NCBI GenBank assembly: GCA_964465735.1
Contig: CAYXKT010000007.1
Coordinates: forward strand, 1 to 40,073
Source: Erginobacter sp964465735
GTDB lineage: Bacteria > Auribacterota > Erginobacteria > Erginobacterales > Erginobacteraceae
Direction: 5' to 3'
Length of the DNA stretch: 40,073 nucleotides
Made by a program: the position numbers and the translations under genes. The notes below the pieces were generated by a model. That model was not told the origin of the DNA. It worked only from the letters and a program-made list of their open reading frames with translations, and did not search any database. Each line of letters starts with the position of its first letter. The stretch's first letter is position 1. Positions 40,021 through 40,073 of this stretch are shown piece after piece.

Positions 40021-40073
40021 CCTAAATTGAGCGATTCTATGCAGCGAACTGCACCAATCTTTTGCGTCCGAAC
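40021..40073. repeat. Truncated copy of the left-end MITE-like element
   Basis: These 53 bases are the reverse complement of 119-171 with two differences, so 51 of 53 positions are identical. The copy begins with the element's outer end CCTAAATTGAG and is cut by the end of the window. Confidence 0.9.

Noticed and set aside
1..40073. A circular element or a linear replicon with terminal inverted repeats.
   Set aside because: The shared end sequence is inverted, which rules out simple circular overlap, and at the left it lies internally (119-171) as one arm of a small element. A repeat-induced assembly break explains it better.

Overview
The window reads as one scaffold from an uncultured bacterium with a Gram-negative style envelope. 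It has a Wza-type export protein, a Wzz/GumC-type chain-length protein and a BY-kinase, Sec signal peptides, moderately GC-rich codon use and many small intergenic palindromic repeats. The mix of a giant secreted beta-helix protein, a ferredoxin-fused EtfA, a NodU/SxtJ/DUF5989 set and repeat-littered intergenic DNA is what I associate with candidate phyla such as Omnitrophota or Auribacterota. That placement is a weak inference, because the window has no rRNA or other strong phylogenetic marker apart from rpsU.

Layout. 1-2392: a 161-bp MITE-like element, then etfB and an etfA carrying an N-terminal two-cluster ferredoxin domain. 2739-5276: a carbamoyltransferase, an SxtJ-like membrane protein and a 51-residue DUF5989-like membrane peptide, probably one operon ending at a terminator near 5308-5354. 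5581-5957: rpsU with a clear promoter, a GTG start and a terminator. 6159-7115: a TIM-barrel sugar isomerase/epimerase-like protein. 7389-11245 (minus strand): a small membrane protein and two GT-C (family 39-like) membrane glycosyltransferases. 11512-29805 (minus strand): a single 6097-residue secreted protein that takes up 46% of the window, preceded by a good promoter. 29806-30764: palindromic repeats and a 155-166-bp tandem repeat broken by a 100-N assembly gap. 30765-39272 (plus strand): a third GT-C protein, a TPR-Wza export protein, a Wzz/GumC protein, a BY-kinase and a CDP-paratose 2-epimerase-like SDR. 39466-39879: a GxxExxY protein. The last 53 bases are an arm of the same repeat found at the left end.

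How it fits together. Most of the window serves the cell surface: glycan assembly and export (Wza, Wzz, BY-kinase), sugar nucleotide synthesis (the SDR), lipid-linked sugar transfer (three GT-C proteins), glycan carbamoylation (NodU with SxtJ and DUF5989), and a huge modular surface or secreted protein. ETF and S21 are housekeeping genes.

The most unusual items are: the giant protein, built from four supermodules of about 1000-1090 residues plus calcium-binding arrays, a duplicated Trp/Tyr-rich module and a fourfold C-terminal repeat with no recognisable anchor; a 445-bp transposon-like element with a perfect 5-bp target duplication; an adjacent array of about 65-bp units whose hairpin stems change in compensation; and a general scarcity of Shine-Dalgarno sequences. 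Both ends of the window lie in the same mobile repeat, which suggests the assembly broke there.
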